Positions 1 through 11,598 of a stretch of 64,000 nucleotides of DNA are shown here, one piece after another. The notes beneath the pieces were generated by a model, which worked only from the letters and a program-made list of their open reading frames with translations, was not told the DNA's origin and made no database searches. How positions within the stretch are numbered: position 1 is the stretch's first letter; each line of letters starts with the position of its first letter. Position numbers and translations under genes: made by a program. Origin of the DNA: Beta vulgaris subsp. vulgaris. Taxonomy: Eukaryota; Streptophyta; Magnoliopsida; Caryophyllales; Amaranthaceae. Where the stretch lies: positions 6,111,352 to 6,175,351 of the forward strand of contig NC_079203.1 in assembly GCF_026745355.1 (NCBI RefSeq). Reading direction: 5' to 3'.

Positions 1-2456
1 GTCAGATTAGTTAAGGTAAGGATGAGTAAATCGGATACTAGAGATCGTAGACTCGTAGTCCTTGTCAAGGGATAGATCCTCATTTGCAATCTTGAGTCCT
101 GACACCTCCTTGGTGAACTAAACAATGCTTAGGCAATGGCCCTAAAGAGGTAACAAGATATTTTGAGGATATTGCAGTCACTTGGCTCTTAAAATCTAGA
201 TAAATTAACCCTAATGGACTTAGCTAATATGAGGGAATAGCATTTCTGATCATCAAAGCTCAATCTAACTAACAAGAATTGAACAGATTGGAAGAAAATA
301 AGCATTTAAAGATATAGATATTGTGGTACTACGCACATGTAGTGTGAGAAAGAACAGATAGTGATGAAACAGATATGTCAAATACTCCACTTTACCTATC
401 TGGACCACCAACAAGAAAAGTCAAACATGGAAGCAACCCTCAATTTCCTAACTTGTCATTCTGACCACTTTTAAATCTCACAATTACATTTGTTACTTGT
501 CTTGGAAAAGTTTCTGTCCTATCTGGATAAGACCCAAACGCAATACCTATACATTAAACAATGTACCGGATCAACTTTGACAAACCACTCGTGCTCATTA
601 AGCTTTGCCAACCGTCAGGAGTCAGGACAACCAAGATGAGCCTAATGGCTCCTGTAGAGTCATAAGAACAGAACTAACACAATTCTATCATTGCTAACTA
701 AAGCTGCATAATAATAAGTTTGATTAAGTTCCACAAACACCATTTGTTGAAGTAGTCTTACATAAGTCAAGAGCTAACACTTAAATATTCAACACAACCC
801 CCTCTATGACTATGTTCTACTTTTGCATATCCTGTTTGAGTGTCCATGTTAGCTCATAGATGAATACTTTAAAGAATTTCCCTATGTTATTTGACAAGGT
901 TATAGATACTAAGACACTTCATTTTGGACCAAAAACAAGCAAAACTTTTAATAGGATGAATTGGCCTACCGAAGATGTATCCTCTGTCCAGCAGTAATAC
1001 CTTAATCAAGATAATAAAGCAAATTTCTGAGCTAATTCCTTGTAAACTAACCTCTATGATAAGCTAAAATCCTCATTAATTATTTAGGTCAACAAAATCA
1101 TACTCATCGGTTACACTCTCTAATGTGAAAAGAATACCAGAAAGCTCATCAAAGAATAAAGGGATTAGAGTTCCCATAAGTATAACATATGATTGCACTC
1201 ATGAATCATCTTCATAGATTAATAGAGAATGACGCAAACCTTGTCTTACTTAATGCACAATTAATTTACTCACTCACAAGAACTATCTGTATTATAAGCG
1301 ATATTCCAAAAGGGATCTTGCAAAAATTTGTTACTTGCACATAATGGTTTATTTGTCTAACTAGGCATGTAGGCTTTAGCAAGGTGAGTATTCCCTCCAA
1401 TTTCTAATGTGTAAATCCTAAATGAGTTGAGTAAACTCTCAATTCACTTAAGAGATGTGAAGGCCCCAAGGTATACATAATCACCGAATCGAAAACAGGT
1501 TAAAAGAAAAAAACACATGGGTCCGACATTCGACGTCCTCAAAAAGGAGAATTACCCCTAGTTGGCTAGTTCTACAATTTATTCCTTTGGAGGATGGCCA
1601 GCTAAGATGTTCTACTTCAACAATCGTTTTCTCTAATACTTTTTCTTTAGCCAAAATGTTCCCTACTACTTTCGACTAATTCACGGGAAGTTGTTTACAT
1701 CAACATCACCATGGACCCCATTTTTGTTGTTGTAGTTGCTGTTGCTGCTAATCTTCATTCCACAACTAAGTAACCCTTTGAAACACTAAATATCATGAAA
1801 GGAACCCAAATATATATAACCCCAACCGAACTCTCAAATTCACACCAAAATCTAGTCCTTTTCCTAGAATTGACTCCATTATCAGACTAAGAACGAAGAT
1901 ATCACAACAGCTTTGAAGTCGTTTACAATGTCTCGATTCATTGAGATCGAGTTAATCCACCCACCAATGTCCATTCACAATAATAAATTGATAGCCCCAA
2001 ATTACTTGTGTCTATCAATACCCAATTGTCAATCAAGCATAAGACTTTGTCAGCTAACTAATATAATAACCAATAACTTGTCATCCGAATAATAGAATAC
2101 AACCAATCAATTTGAAGTCCGAAGATCAACTCGTTCTGTTCACATATAAAAGATAATCCTCCCATTACTCTCTCCAAAACACAACAAGATTCCAGATAAC
2201 CAATAGGAGGGAAATACAACACAAGTAACAAATACCCCATTAAAACCAAAATGAAACTTTCACTGCTCCTCCAAATTGACCAGCACAAATTGACAACTAC
2301 AGAAAAACAACACCATGCCGAAAAAGACAACAAAAAACTTCACATCACATCACAACTAGACATCCCATTTAATAATAACGCATCAAATCAGGAAATTAAA
2401 AAATTAAAAAAAATAAAACAAAACCTAATATAAAAGTTGAAGATAGAGGAGAATAC
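1..2456. other. AT-rich region, probably intron of the Nudix gene
   Basis: No convincing coding region or transposon end was seen on either strand. The first coding exon of a minus-strand Nudix gene ends at 2457 with a GT donor, so this stretch is most simply the beginning of a long first coding intron. I looked for the conserved Nudix box (GX5EX7REUXEEXGU) on the minus strand and did not find it, so later exons should lie left of position 1. Open frames here are short and look random. Confidence 0.4.
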
Positions 2457-2528
2457 CCAGCAACAAGGCGACAGCCATCATTATATCTTTGATGAAGACG
2501 ACCCGTGCGTGCTACCAAATCAGACATG
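2457..2528 (-). CDS. First coding exon of a plant Nudix hydrolase (partial gene)
   Basis: Reading the minus strand from the ATG at 2527-2525 gives 23 codons beginning MSDLVARTGR and continuing QRYNDGCRLVA. This matches the conserved N-terminus of plant Nudix hydrolases of the NUDT4/12/13/17/18/21 group, which hydrolyse nucleoside diphosphate derivatives and diphosphoinositol or diadenosine polyphosphates. The exon ends in a split glycine codon (GG) directly before a GT donor at 2456-2455. In relatives this glycine begins the conserved GC(I/V)P stretch. A pyrimidine-rich tract ending TTTTTAG lies one base before the ATG, so the 5' UTR probably also has an intron. The Nudix box is not in the window, so subfamily and activity cannot be judged. 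Recognition rests on the N-terminal motif only. Confidence 0.72.
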
Positions 2529-3069
2529 CTAAAAATAAAAACTTTGGTACAAAATCAAAAATTGTAAATTGGGTTTTAATGTCACAAGCCAGAACCGTAG
2601 TTGTACAATTATGACGCCATCAAAGAAACATCATAGTATTTTGCAAATTATTTTCCATGGTTTTGAGCAACAAATTCCTAGAATTTTCTGTGTAAGGGGG
2701 TTGAATGTTGTTGTTTTTTCGTGGGTCTTGGGTAATATGGTGTATTATTAAACATTGGTTTGGAAATTTTAAGATTAAAAGTGTAACCTTGTATTTTTTT
2801 TTTCCTTACGTGGGTCAAAATGAAGGTTCTAAAGAAGATGCAAAACAAAGAAAACAAAAAAAAAAAGGTAACGAGTGACAGGAGAGAGAGAGGAGAAGAA
2901 GGCGGTGACAACGGATCGGAGGGAAGGTAACTGGCGCTGACCAGGAGAGTACAGGGAGATGGTGAGTCAAACTCACGTTGGTTGGGGTCAGATTTGTGCA
3001 TGTGGGTCCACAATGTGGGCGCTATTCTTTATGAGTCTTGTTCAGTATTGGAACTTTACCATTAGATAG
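2529..3069 (-). promoter_or_regulatory. Putative 5' UTR intron, leader and promoter of the Nudix gene
   Basis: This lies upstream of the Nudix ATG. The minus strand is CT-rich across about 2870-2960, as is common in plant leaders, and GC content is locally higher at 2880-2960. A splice acceptor appears to end at 2529. The donor of the UTR intron and the transcription start could not be fixed. The region ends at the edge of a foldback transposon, which may therefore be part of the promoter. Confidence 0.4.
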
Positions 3070-3755
3070 GTTTTTTTTTGGTCAGAAAAGATCTAATAAA
3101 ATACAAGTTTTGTGGAGAATATTTAATAAAATACTTCCGATTGTGAACATAAATCACTTTATGAATTTTTAGCCAAATTTACCATTTACCGGCGTTGTCC
3201 CTTTTTTTTACCCCTAGTCGACTCTTTAATGTTCTGTTTCTATTGCCGTAAAATTAGGAGGAGAAGAGAAATTACGTTAAAATTAAGAATCCTAATTTGC
3301 GATTTTGGGAAAAACGTATAATAGGAGCCCTAAATTTCAAAAACCCTTAAACATTGAGAGAGAAATTTGAAGAGTAAAACATGCCTTAGATTTGATGAAG
3401 GTTGCAGGATAAAATCGAATAGGTTGATGCTTCCCTTCAATGGAGATTGCGTTGTTGAGAGGAAAGTGTGAGAATTCAATATGTTTGGGTCAGTTAAAAT
3501 AGGTACAAAACATTAAAGAGTCAATTAGGGGTAAAAAAAGGGTCAACGTCGGTTAATGGTAAATTTGGCCGGAAATTCATAAAGTGGTTCTTGTTCACAA
3601 TCGGAAGTATTTTATTAGGTCCTTTTTGACAAAAAAAAAATTATTAGGTCCTTACTCACAAAACTTGTATTTTATTAGGTCCTTTTTGACAAAAAAAATT
3701 ATTAGGTCCTTCCCCACAAAACTTGTATTTTATTAGGTTCTTTCTGACAAAAAAC
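3070..3755. mobile_element. Foldback / Mutator-like MITE with long inverted repeats
   Basis: The left arm (about 3070-3240) is the reverse complement of the right arm (about 3510-3755); for example ATACTTCCGATTGTGAACAT at 3130 matches its inverse near 3595. The right terminal repeat carries two extra tandem copies of a ~66-bp unit containing ACAAAACTTGTATTTTATTAGGT. The inner ~270 bp (3241-3510) shows no recognised coding sequence. No clean target duplication was identified, so the superfamily assignment is tentative. Confidence 0.7.
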
Positions 3756-3769
3756 CATATTAAATAATA

Positions 3770-4028
3770 CTCCCTCTGTTTTTTTTTTATTGTTCTCACT
3801 TAGAATCTTGACACTATTCATACCTAGAGAGAATCTTCTCAATTTTTTTCAATTTATAAGAAAAAATATAGTCATGTGGGATCTTGTTTGATTCGTCTCA
3901 ATTAGTACATTATTAATATTCGATCGTTACAATTTTTACTAATATATGATGAAAGATATTTAAGTTCAAAGATGTGCATTGGAAGATGTGTAAGTGGAAA
4001 GTGAGAAAGATAAAAAAAACAGAGGGAG
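3770..4028. mobile_element. Stowaway-like MITE (259 bp)
   Basis: Terminal inverted repeats CTCCCTCTGTTTTTTTT and AAAAAAACAGAGGGAG are flanked by a TA duplication (3768-3769 and 4029-4030), which is diagnostic for Tc1/mariner-derived Stowaway MITEs. The interior (TATAGTCATGTGGGATCTTG and onward) is also found inside three Tourist-like elements elsewhere in the window. Confidence 0.88.
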
Positions 4029-4492
4029 TATAAGACAAGTTCAGATAAAATAAGACAAAATAAATTGAATCAAACGGACACTAAATTGATATGTTCGACC
4101 CACCTGAATAACCATTTTGTTTAAACAAATATTGATAATTTAATAGATGGGCAACTTGGGTCTGACCCTTTTAACATTGGGAATTTAGTCTTGATGATTT
4201 GGACTATTGTGTTTTGGTGATTTGATTTTGAATTTTAAGAAATCTAATCTATTACGTGATTTTTATAAGAAAAATTATCTCAAATGAGCATAATATTTAA
4301 GTTAGAAAAATTTGTCAATAAATACCATACTTTGAACACTTTTTTGAAATAAATACCTAAGTTGTCTTAAATTTGATATAAATACCAAGGTTTACCAAAA
4401 AAAATTTGAAATCACTACCACTTACCAGAATCTTGCAAAAAAGTTAGTTTTACCGTTAGAAGCACGAAATTATGATTTTGTCCTTCCTCCAC

Positions 4493-7400
4493 TGTAATCC
4501 CCTGTAATTTTATGAATTTTATAAATATATTTTAGTATTTATATATTTATATTTAAACATAATTTTGTTTGAAATGATATAATTATTTAAAGAAGGTTCA
4601 CTATTTTGAAAGTCAAAGGTATTATTTTAAGGATTTAAGGAAGATAAAATATTTTGTCGAGGCATGCTTTGAAAAATGTTTGAAATACTAATTTGATCTG
4701 GAGAAGAAGTTTAAAAGGGCTTGAGGAACCTAAATTCTTAGTGGATTAGGAAAAAAAGGATTTCTATTGATATTAGGAGTTCTAATTCATCAATCCTATT
4801 CATCATCAAACTTTATTCAAACTCAATCTCCTTTTCCTAAGCTCAAAAGAAAAAGCTTCTTTATTCTCTCTCCTCACAATTCATAATTGCCGACCCCCTT
4901 AGTCTTCTTCTCTCTTTCACGTGTTTTCTTATTCTCTCAATTTTTCTTTCTTCTTCGCCACGAAATGTCACCACACCTCCATAACCACCGTCCTCCTTGT
5001 GCGCCACTGCTGCCAGGCGTGATGTCCGATTGCCGGCGCCTTGTTCCTTCTTGTTCTTTGATTCGTTGGTTAAATTCTTTTCTTCCTCCCCAAGTTTTAA
5101 TTAAAGATCATGTTTTTTATATTTTTATTTTAGTACTAATCATGATTAATAATTTTAATTTACTGTTTTAATGATTAATCTTGGATTATATATATTATGT
5201 ATTAAAAGAATAAAATTTCAGATTTGATTATTATTTTTAGATTGAGTTTTAATTATCAGAGCATGGATTTTTAGGGTGTCAAATATCGAAAAATCATAGT
5301 AGCATGTTATAAACTATGAGATTGATTTAAATTATGAATTTAAGTATGTTTAAAGAGAGTTTTATAATTTTATAAGTTGCTGAAATTTTAAAAAGGGCTT
5401 TAATAGTGGAGTTTTATGGATTTTAATTACTAGTGTAGTAGTACTATGCTAGAAATTAAAAGTAATTGAAGTTTTAATGGTAAAAACAAATTTTAAATAT
5501 TTTTAAAAAGGATTTAAATTATTTTAAAGTTGGTGGATTGTATTTAGAGTATTGACTTTGATTTATATTGGTTGTTTTAGGCGGAGATTATTCAGTAGGT
5601 GACTTTTAAGTGATTAAAGGTGGCCTATCAGTTTGTTTACACAAGGTACGTACATACCTATGTGTTATGTGATATAGTATCATGATTTAAAAAGGAAAGG
5701 TTGTAGTGTCATGTATAGGAACTTTGTAAATTCATATGTGATTTCTAGTATGATTGGATTTTACATGTTTTATGCCTATGTGCAAACATGTTTAATGAGA
5801 TTTAATTATGAGTTAAAGATTATCATGTTTGTATGAAATATTGATGCGAGCATGTGGATGTGAACTTAAGCTATTAATTCACATGGGGGAATTAATATAT
5901 TATTGAGATTGAATCATGTTGAATCATGTGTTCCCTTACCGTATTATTTTCACTACTTTATAAGGATTGTAGGCCTTATTTGGTAAGTTGATAAGTTATG
6001 TCTGTGAAAGGTAAGATTGATTGTTGGCTAGGTTCAACAAATAAGAAAGATTGAAATTAAAGGTTTTTAGATTGTTATATTATTATTTATTCCTGCGTAT
6101 TATTTATTAGTATCATATTAGGAATGTTTATGTATTATTATGTAGTACTCAGTTTTGCTGATTACGTGCTTTGTTTGTGTATGTGATCATGGCTTTGCCT
6201 TATTGATCCTGTGCTGATCCATTTTGGTGAGCAGATTCTTTAGAGCATTGACATTTACAGGTTGACAGATGTTGCATCATGGGGATGTGGGAATGGGGAG
6301 CTTGTGTAACAAAATGTTTTATCTATTACTTTGGTAGGAACATATTATATTAAGTTTGGTTTGAAGTTAACATTTATAGCGTGTTGGTTTTAAGTACTTA
6401 TTTATTTATTTATTTATTTATTATATTAAAGTATGAAGTTAGGGTGCGTTCTATTCAACTTATTGGCCCTGACTTATTGGACCTTATATGAACTGAACTT
6501 ATTGAACCTGAACTGAACTTATTGGAACTTATTAAACCTGATTAGACCTGATTCAACTCATTGGACCTGATTGAACCTGATTGGAACTTATTGGAACTTA
6601 TTGACCTTATTGAAACTTATTAGACCTTATTGGCCCTGATTGAAACTTATTAGACCTGATTGGACCTGATTGAAACTTATTAGACCTTATTGGACCTGAT
6701 TGAAACTTATTTGACCTTATTAGACAAAAAAAACTGACTATTAGTAATATAAATATTACCCCTAACGTAAATACTACCTCTCAAAATTTATTATGAAGTA
6801 ATAATTAATAAAATTCATCCTTTGAAAAAATAATTATTTTTAATTATCTCTTATGATAATTAATTTAACAAAAAAAATTTACTATTTATATATTTAACAT
6901 GTTATCTCTAGTTATTTAAAGACGAATTGCAAAATATTGTAATTATAATAATTATTATTATTGTTAACCTTAATTATTTGACCATGATTATAATATTATT
7001 TAATAGCAATATGAATAATCAAATAATAAACAATAATACAAGTATAATACTATACATTGTGGTACTTTAATAAAAAATTCTAATAATAACATAATCAGCT
7101 ATAGTAATATGAATAATAAAATAATAGACATAATACAAATAAATAATAAAATAATAGACATAATACAAATAAATAATAAAATAATAGACACTAATACAAG
7201 TATAATACTATATAATCATTGTGGTACTTTAATTAAAATTCTAATAATAACATAATCAGCTAATAGTGATATGAATTTATGAATAACAAAATAATGGACA
7301 ATAATACAAATATTTATTAAACATTGACTATTTGGACCTTATTAGACCTGATTGGAACTTATTGGACCTTATTAGACCTGATTGGAACTTATTGCACCTG

Positions 7401-7680
7401 ATTGGAACTTATTGGACCTTATTAGACCTTATTGGAACTTATTGCCCTTATTAGACCTTATTGCAACAACTTATCTGAATTTATCTGAACTCATCAGAAC
7501 TTATTGGACTTGAAACTTAATTTTTTAAGTTGAACAGAACGCACCCTTAGTTATATGTTTCCCGCTGCAAAATTCTGAATAAGCCGATACGTTATCACAC
7601 GGGCGATAATGTTTTGGTAATTCTCTATGTTTTATATTGAAAAAGTATTTCTAAAAAGGGAGAATTATCGGGGTGTTATA
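4493..7680 (+). mobile_element. Solo LTR of a Ty3/gypsy-type element
   Basis: The segment begins TGTAATCCCC and ends GGGGTGTTATA, flanked by a perfect 5-bp duplication TCCAC (4488-4492 and 7681-7685). No internal retrotransposon sequence is present, so it is a solo LTR from LTR-LTR recombination. Its start and end resemble in style the complete gypsy LTR at 52451 (TGTAATATCCC...GGGAGTTACA). The CT- and GC-richer patch at 4887-5070, which gives a 94-residue open frame, probably corresponds to the leader part of the LTR and is not a gene. A Tourist-like element (6442-7546) is inserted in it, so the original LTR was about 2.1 kb. Confidence 0.75.
6442..7546. mobile_element. Tourist-like (PIF/Harbinger) MITE, 1.1 kb
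   Basis: Ends GGGTGCGTTCTATTCAACTTA and AAGTTGAACAGAACGCACCC are inverted and flanked by a TTA duplication (6439-6441 and 7547-7549). Subterminal regions consist of degenerate tandem TTATTGGACC / TTAGACCTGA words. The middle has duplicated ~165-bp AT-rich units (about 7020-7115 and 7180-7275) and a short tandem AATAATAGACATAATACAAAT array. There is no coding capacity. Confidence 0.85.
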
Positions 7681-8190
7681 TCCACCACCACTGCCCTACC
7701 ACATACAACAACCATGCTTTCCACCGTTGCCGCCATCACCACCCCCAGTTACCCAAAATTGACCCACCCATAACCACAACAAACTACAAAACCACCACCA
7801 CCACCCCCTCCCACTCAAAAATCATCCCACCACAACACCCTAACCAACTATGAAACTAACACCACCTCCACCCATCAAAAAAAGACCCTCCCCATGATAC
7901 TAACTAACTACGAAACCACCACACCTCGTAATGGTGGTTAGAAGAGAGAAGGGGATCGCAAGAGTAGTGAGTTTTGTGGGGTTTTGGTGGTAGAGGAGAT
8001 TAATGGAAGGTAAGAAGGTAATTTCACAGCATGCCACTAACGTAGTAAAACTAACGGTTTTTCGAAAATTTATGAAGTAGTAATTATTCCAAAAGAAATA
8101 GCAAAAAGTTGGTATTTATATAAAATTTTAAACTACCTAGATAAATAAAAAGTGTTCAAAATGTGGTATTTATTAACAAAATTTCCTTTA

Positions 8191-8996
8191 GGTTATTTTC
8201 CCAAATAAGCATGACATTTTCACCCGGATAGCTCTAAACTTGTAAAAACTCATTAAACTTGACGGAAAACTGAATGTGTTTGACCAATTTGACATTTATA
8301 ATTGAAAATCTAATTTTAAATAAAAAATTTAATTTATGTTCTTGAACTTCTCTCTCGATCTTGTTCTTCATCCCCTCTGTCCGGTTGTCCTTGATTTTTC
8401 TTTCCAAAACAATAACTTGAGTTCCTTCTTCCATTCATTGAAATAAGCTACATTGAAATAACTTGAATTTCTCGAAATTGTTCCAGCACTGTCGGTAGTT
8501 AGCCTTCTGCATCATCGATAAGCTACATCCTTAAACATGAGCTTTTCTTTATACTCCTATTTCATTTACAATTGCGTAATTTCCGACATTCTTCGGAGGC
8601 AGCTCTCATTCCACGATGCCGACGAGGTCAATTTTTCCCTTACTCTTTGAATCGCTGCTTTTCTCTCTTTGGGTTTGGGATCGTGATGGTTGACGGGTGG
8701 GTTTTCTAGGGCTGTCAGTAGATTTGTAGAGGTTAGGTCTTGCTTTCTCTCATATCTAGCTGGTGGTTGGGGTTGTAGGGGTGGCTATGGGTGGGGAAAG
8801 GTAGTCGTTGCCTCATTGGAGTGATGGTGGTCTAGTATGGGTTTACATTTTCCCAACCCAAACCGAATCCAAATCAAACTGCGCAAAACGGTTTGGTGTA
8901 ATTTGGTTTGCGCCTTAACCATTTTTTCCTACGCGATATCTATTTTGTAATCGAAGAGTTAAAAAAGGTTGTTAATGAATATAAAGTATCCAAATA
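8191..8996. other. Non-coding stretch, no confident feature
   Basis: Short open frames only. At about 8570-8630 the plus strand reads like a short exon followed by a GT (ISDILRRQLSF...DADE), which could be a captured gene fragment, but I cannot name it. From 8830 the sequence is rich in AACCCAAACC / GGTTTGG words like those in degenerate hAT MITEs; similar words reappear at 9660-9740 and 11400-11480, so an older element may span the Helitrons and the hAT described next. Confidence 0.35.
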
Positions 8997-9242
8997 TCTC
9001 TATTATATAAGGCAACACATGGGGGACACCAAAAAATAGAAAAAATGAATAAAAGGGAAAAAAAAATAGAGGATAACTAACTATTTTATTTGAATGAAAA
9101 GAGGGGAAAGTAGGATATTTAAACTGAACATTAGTTTTTTGAGAAAACAAAATATAAAAACAGTTTTTCTACCCAATTAATTTATTTTCTACTTCATTTG
9201 TTGTCACACATTATCGCACGCATTGCGTGCATGTAAGACTAG
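8997..9242 (+). mobile_element. Non-autonomous Helitron, copy 1
   Basis: It starts TCTCTATTATATAAGG after an A and ends with a 3' hairpin GCACGCATTGCGTGC followed by CTAG, the canonical TC...CTRR termini of Helitrons. It has no Rep/helicase and no target duplication. The next copy begins at the following base. Confidence 0.75.
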
Positions 9243-9492
9243 TCTATTGTATAAGACAACACATGGGGGACACCAAAAAATAGAAAAAACAATAAAAGAA
9301 AATAAAATTGGGAGATAACTAACTGTTTTATTTGAATGAAAAAGGGGGGAAAGTAGGACATTAAACTAAACATCAGTTTTTTGAGAAAACAAGATATAAA
9401 GACATTTTTTCTACCCAATTAATTTTATTTTCTACTTCATATGCTATCATCGTATCACACATTATCGCACGCAAGCGTTCATATAAGACTAG
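9243..9492 (+). mobile_element. Non-autonomous Helitron, copy 2 in tandem
   Basis: This is a head-to-tail copy of the preceding 246 bp, starting TCTATTGTATAAG and ending CTAG before a T. Its 3' hairpin has decayed (GCACGCAAGCGTTC). The pair together sits between an A and a T, the usual Helitron target. Confidence 0.72.
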
Positions 9493-9747
9493 TAAACATG
9501 AAGTTGACTTCCTAATTAAACATAAATAATAATTTATCAAAAGTGTCTAAGTTATTTAACTCAAACTTGTTTTTTCAATTGTATACTTGTATGCCACTTT
9601 GTCAAGTGTATTTTAAAAAATAAAATAGATAAAAGCTTTTTTAAAAAAGTCATATAAAATTACAGTTTACGATGCGATTTCGGTTTACAAAAATTAAAAC
9701 TCAACCCAAACCACAAACAATGATTTGCTTGAAATCATAGTCCAAAC

Positions 9748-11395
9748 TAGGCCTGGCAAAAGCTGACCCAACCCGACAACCCGACCCGAACCCGACCTGA
9801 AAATAGCGGGTTTGGGTTGAGGTTTTCAACCCGATTAGTTAAATGGGTCGACCTGAACCCGACCTGAAAGTTAAATGGGTCAGGTTCAGGTCGAATTTTC
9901 TAACCTGAAAATGACCCGACTGACCCGAATGATTGAACTAAGGAAAAAAAATATTGATGTTTGCCGCCCAGCCCAAATATTTCCCCAACCCAAATGATTT
10001 CCCCAACCCAAATGATTTCCCCAGCCCAAAAAGTGAATTTCTAACCCTAAGTCTTTCACACTCTCTTTTCCTAACCCTAAGTCTTTCACACTCTCTCATT
10101 CTCCTAACCTAATTTTCTAGCGCCTCTCACTCTCTCTCTTTCTCTAAGAGTGAAATCTCTCAGTCTTTCACTCTCTCTCTCTCTCTCACAATCTTCTTCT
10201 TCGGTGCTTTTCTTCAATATTTGGTGTTCTTCGTCTCGCAACGTCTCGCAAAGTCGCAAATTTGTCTCGATTCTTCAACGTTTGCTCTTCTTTGTCTCGC
10301 AAAGTTTCGCAATTTCGTCTCCATTAGCGCAATATCAGAATACATGTTGCTCTTCTTCTACATCAGGTATTGTTCTTTTGTCAATTTTTTTTTTCTTCTT
10401 TTGTCCTTTATTTTCTTATTTTCTCATTTATTTGCTTTCGTTTTTTTCTGCTATTTTATGTTACTTATGGGATTTTTGTATTTTGACCTTTTTTTTTTCG
10501 TATTTTGTCATTTATTTTATGTTATTTATGTGATTTTCGTATTTTGTCTTTCGTTTTTTTCGTATTTTGTCATTTATTTTCTATTTTTCTATGTTATTTT
10601 CTGTTTAATGTTCTGTTTTTTATTTGTTTAATTTTCTGTTTTTTTTTTGTTTAATTTTCTGTTTAATTTTCTGTTTAATGTTATGTTATTTATTTTCTGT
10701 TTAATTTTTCTATGCTATTTTTCTGTTTAATTTTCTGATTAGTGTTCTGTCATTTATTTTTTGTTTAAGATGTCTATGCTATTTTTCTGTTTGATGTTAT
10801 TTTTCTATGTTATTTTCTATTTTTCCTACCAATTAGTATTAATATTTTTTTTTTCCTGTTTTCCTATCTTTTCTTGTTCTAGCAAATTGAGCTCTCATCA
10901 GAGATTCAGAGGCAGAGGAGGAGATTGACTCCACTCCTACAAATGCTGTGAAACCAAAAAAAAGGAGAAAGTTGATCTTAATAAGCCTAGGGTGCTACAT
11001 TAATGTTTTTGTAATTGTTTTTATAAAATTTTGTTGATTTGGTTTGTAATATTGCCAAGAATTATCTTGGTTAGCTAGAACTTTGTTGAAATTTCAAGGC
11101 CCAAGTGCCAATTATAAACCATGCAACTGTTTTGAAAAGAAATTAGGTTATATGGGTCGGGTCAACCTGAAAAAATCGGGTTAAACAGGTTCAGGTTGAC
11201 CCATTTACAACCCGTTTAAAAAAAATCAGGTCAAACAGATCAGGTCAGGTTGACCCGATAACTTTCAGATCAGGTTAGGGTTGATGATATTGACCCGAAA
11301 ATTTAAACAGATCAGGTTCAGGTTGGGGGTTTTCAACCCGATTTAACTTGACCCGAACACGAACCCGACCCAACCCGACCTGATTGACAGGCCTA
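9748..11395 (+). mobile_element. Internally deleted hAT (Ac-like) element
   Basis: Ends TAGGCCTGGCAAA and TTGACAGGCCTA are inverted and flanked by a perfect 8-bp duplication GTCCAAAC (9740-9747 and 11396-11403), diagnostic of hAT. Subterminal regions are filled with ACCCGACC / GGGTCAGGTT repeats. The interior looks like a leader (tandem CTAAGTCTTTCACACTCTCT at 10040-10100), a T-rich intron (10370-10880) and the start of a coding exon, after which most of the transposase is missing and a 3' UTR-like tail follows. Confidence 0.88.
10883..10990 (+). pseudogene. Remnant N-terminus of an hAT transposase
   Basis: An exon-like stretch follows an AG acceptor (10881-10882). One frame gives an acidic segment (DSEAEEEIDSTPTNA) followed by a basic one (KPKKRRKL), the pattern seen just before the BED zinc finger of plant Ac-like hAT transposases. 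There is no BED finger, DDE core or dimerisation domain; the sequence leaves the family pattern near 10985. An in-frame TGA lies near the exon start. Assigned by position inside a hAT element plus composition, so moderate to low confidence. Confidence 0.42.
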
Positions 11396-11598
11396 GTCCA
11401 AACTGCAAATTAACACAATTCGCAAAAAAACGATTTGGGTTGCGATTTGATGCGGTCCAGACTGCACTTTGAACAACCCTAATTTGCACATTTTACATTT
11501 TGCTCATTTTGTGACAGATATGGAAAAAATGTGCATGAAAGCAAATAGTTTTAAGTGCTCTCGGGAGCACCTAAGAATTTGTACTCAGTGGATGTCAT

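Larger units (their letters stand above)
4300..8190. mobile_element. TIR element split by a solo LTR
   Basis: The motif TCAATAAATACCATACTTTG near 4315 recurs inverted near 8157-8177, with divergent homology extending about 150-200 bp on each side. Removing the solo LTR (4493-7680) leaves an element of roughly 0.7 kb whose interior is rich in CCACCA on the plus strand (7686-7920). Exact ends and target duplication are unclear because the outermost bases have diverged. No transposase is present. Confidence 0.6.

Noticed and set aside
4887..5171. 94-residue frame with a hydrophobic start
   Set aside because: It lies in the leader-like part of a solo LTR, with no domain.
7020..7280. Regularly spaced AT-rich repeats, checked as a possible CRISPR-like or satellite array
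   Set aside because: Units are imperfect duplications inside a Tourist-like element, without unique spacers.
10150..10631. Phe/Ser-rich open frames of 127 and 136 residues
   Set aside because: They come from CT- and T-rich leader and intron sequence of the hAT element, with no domain.
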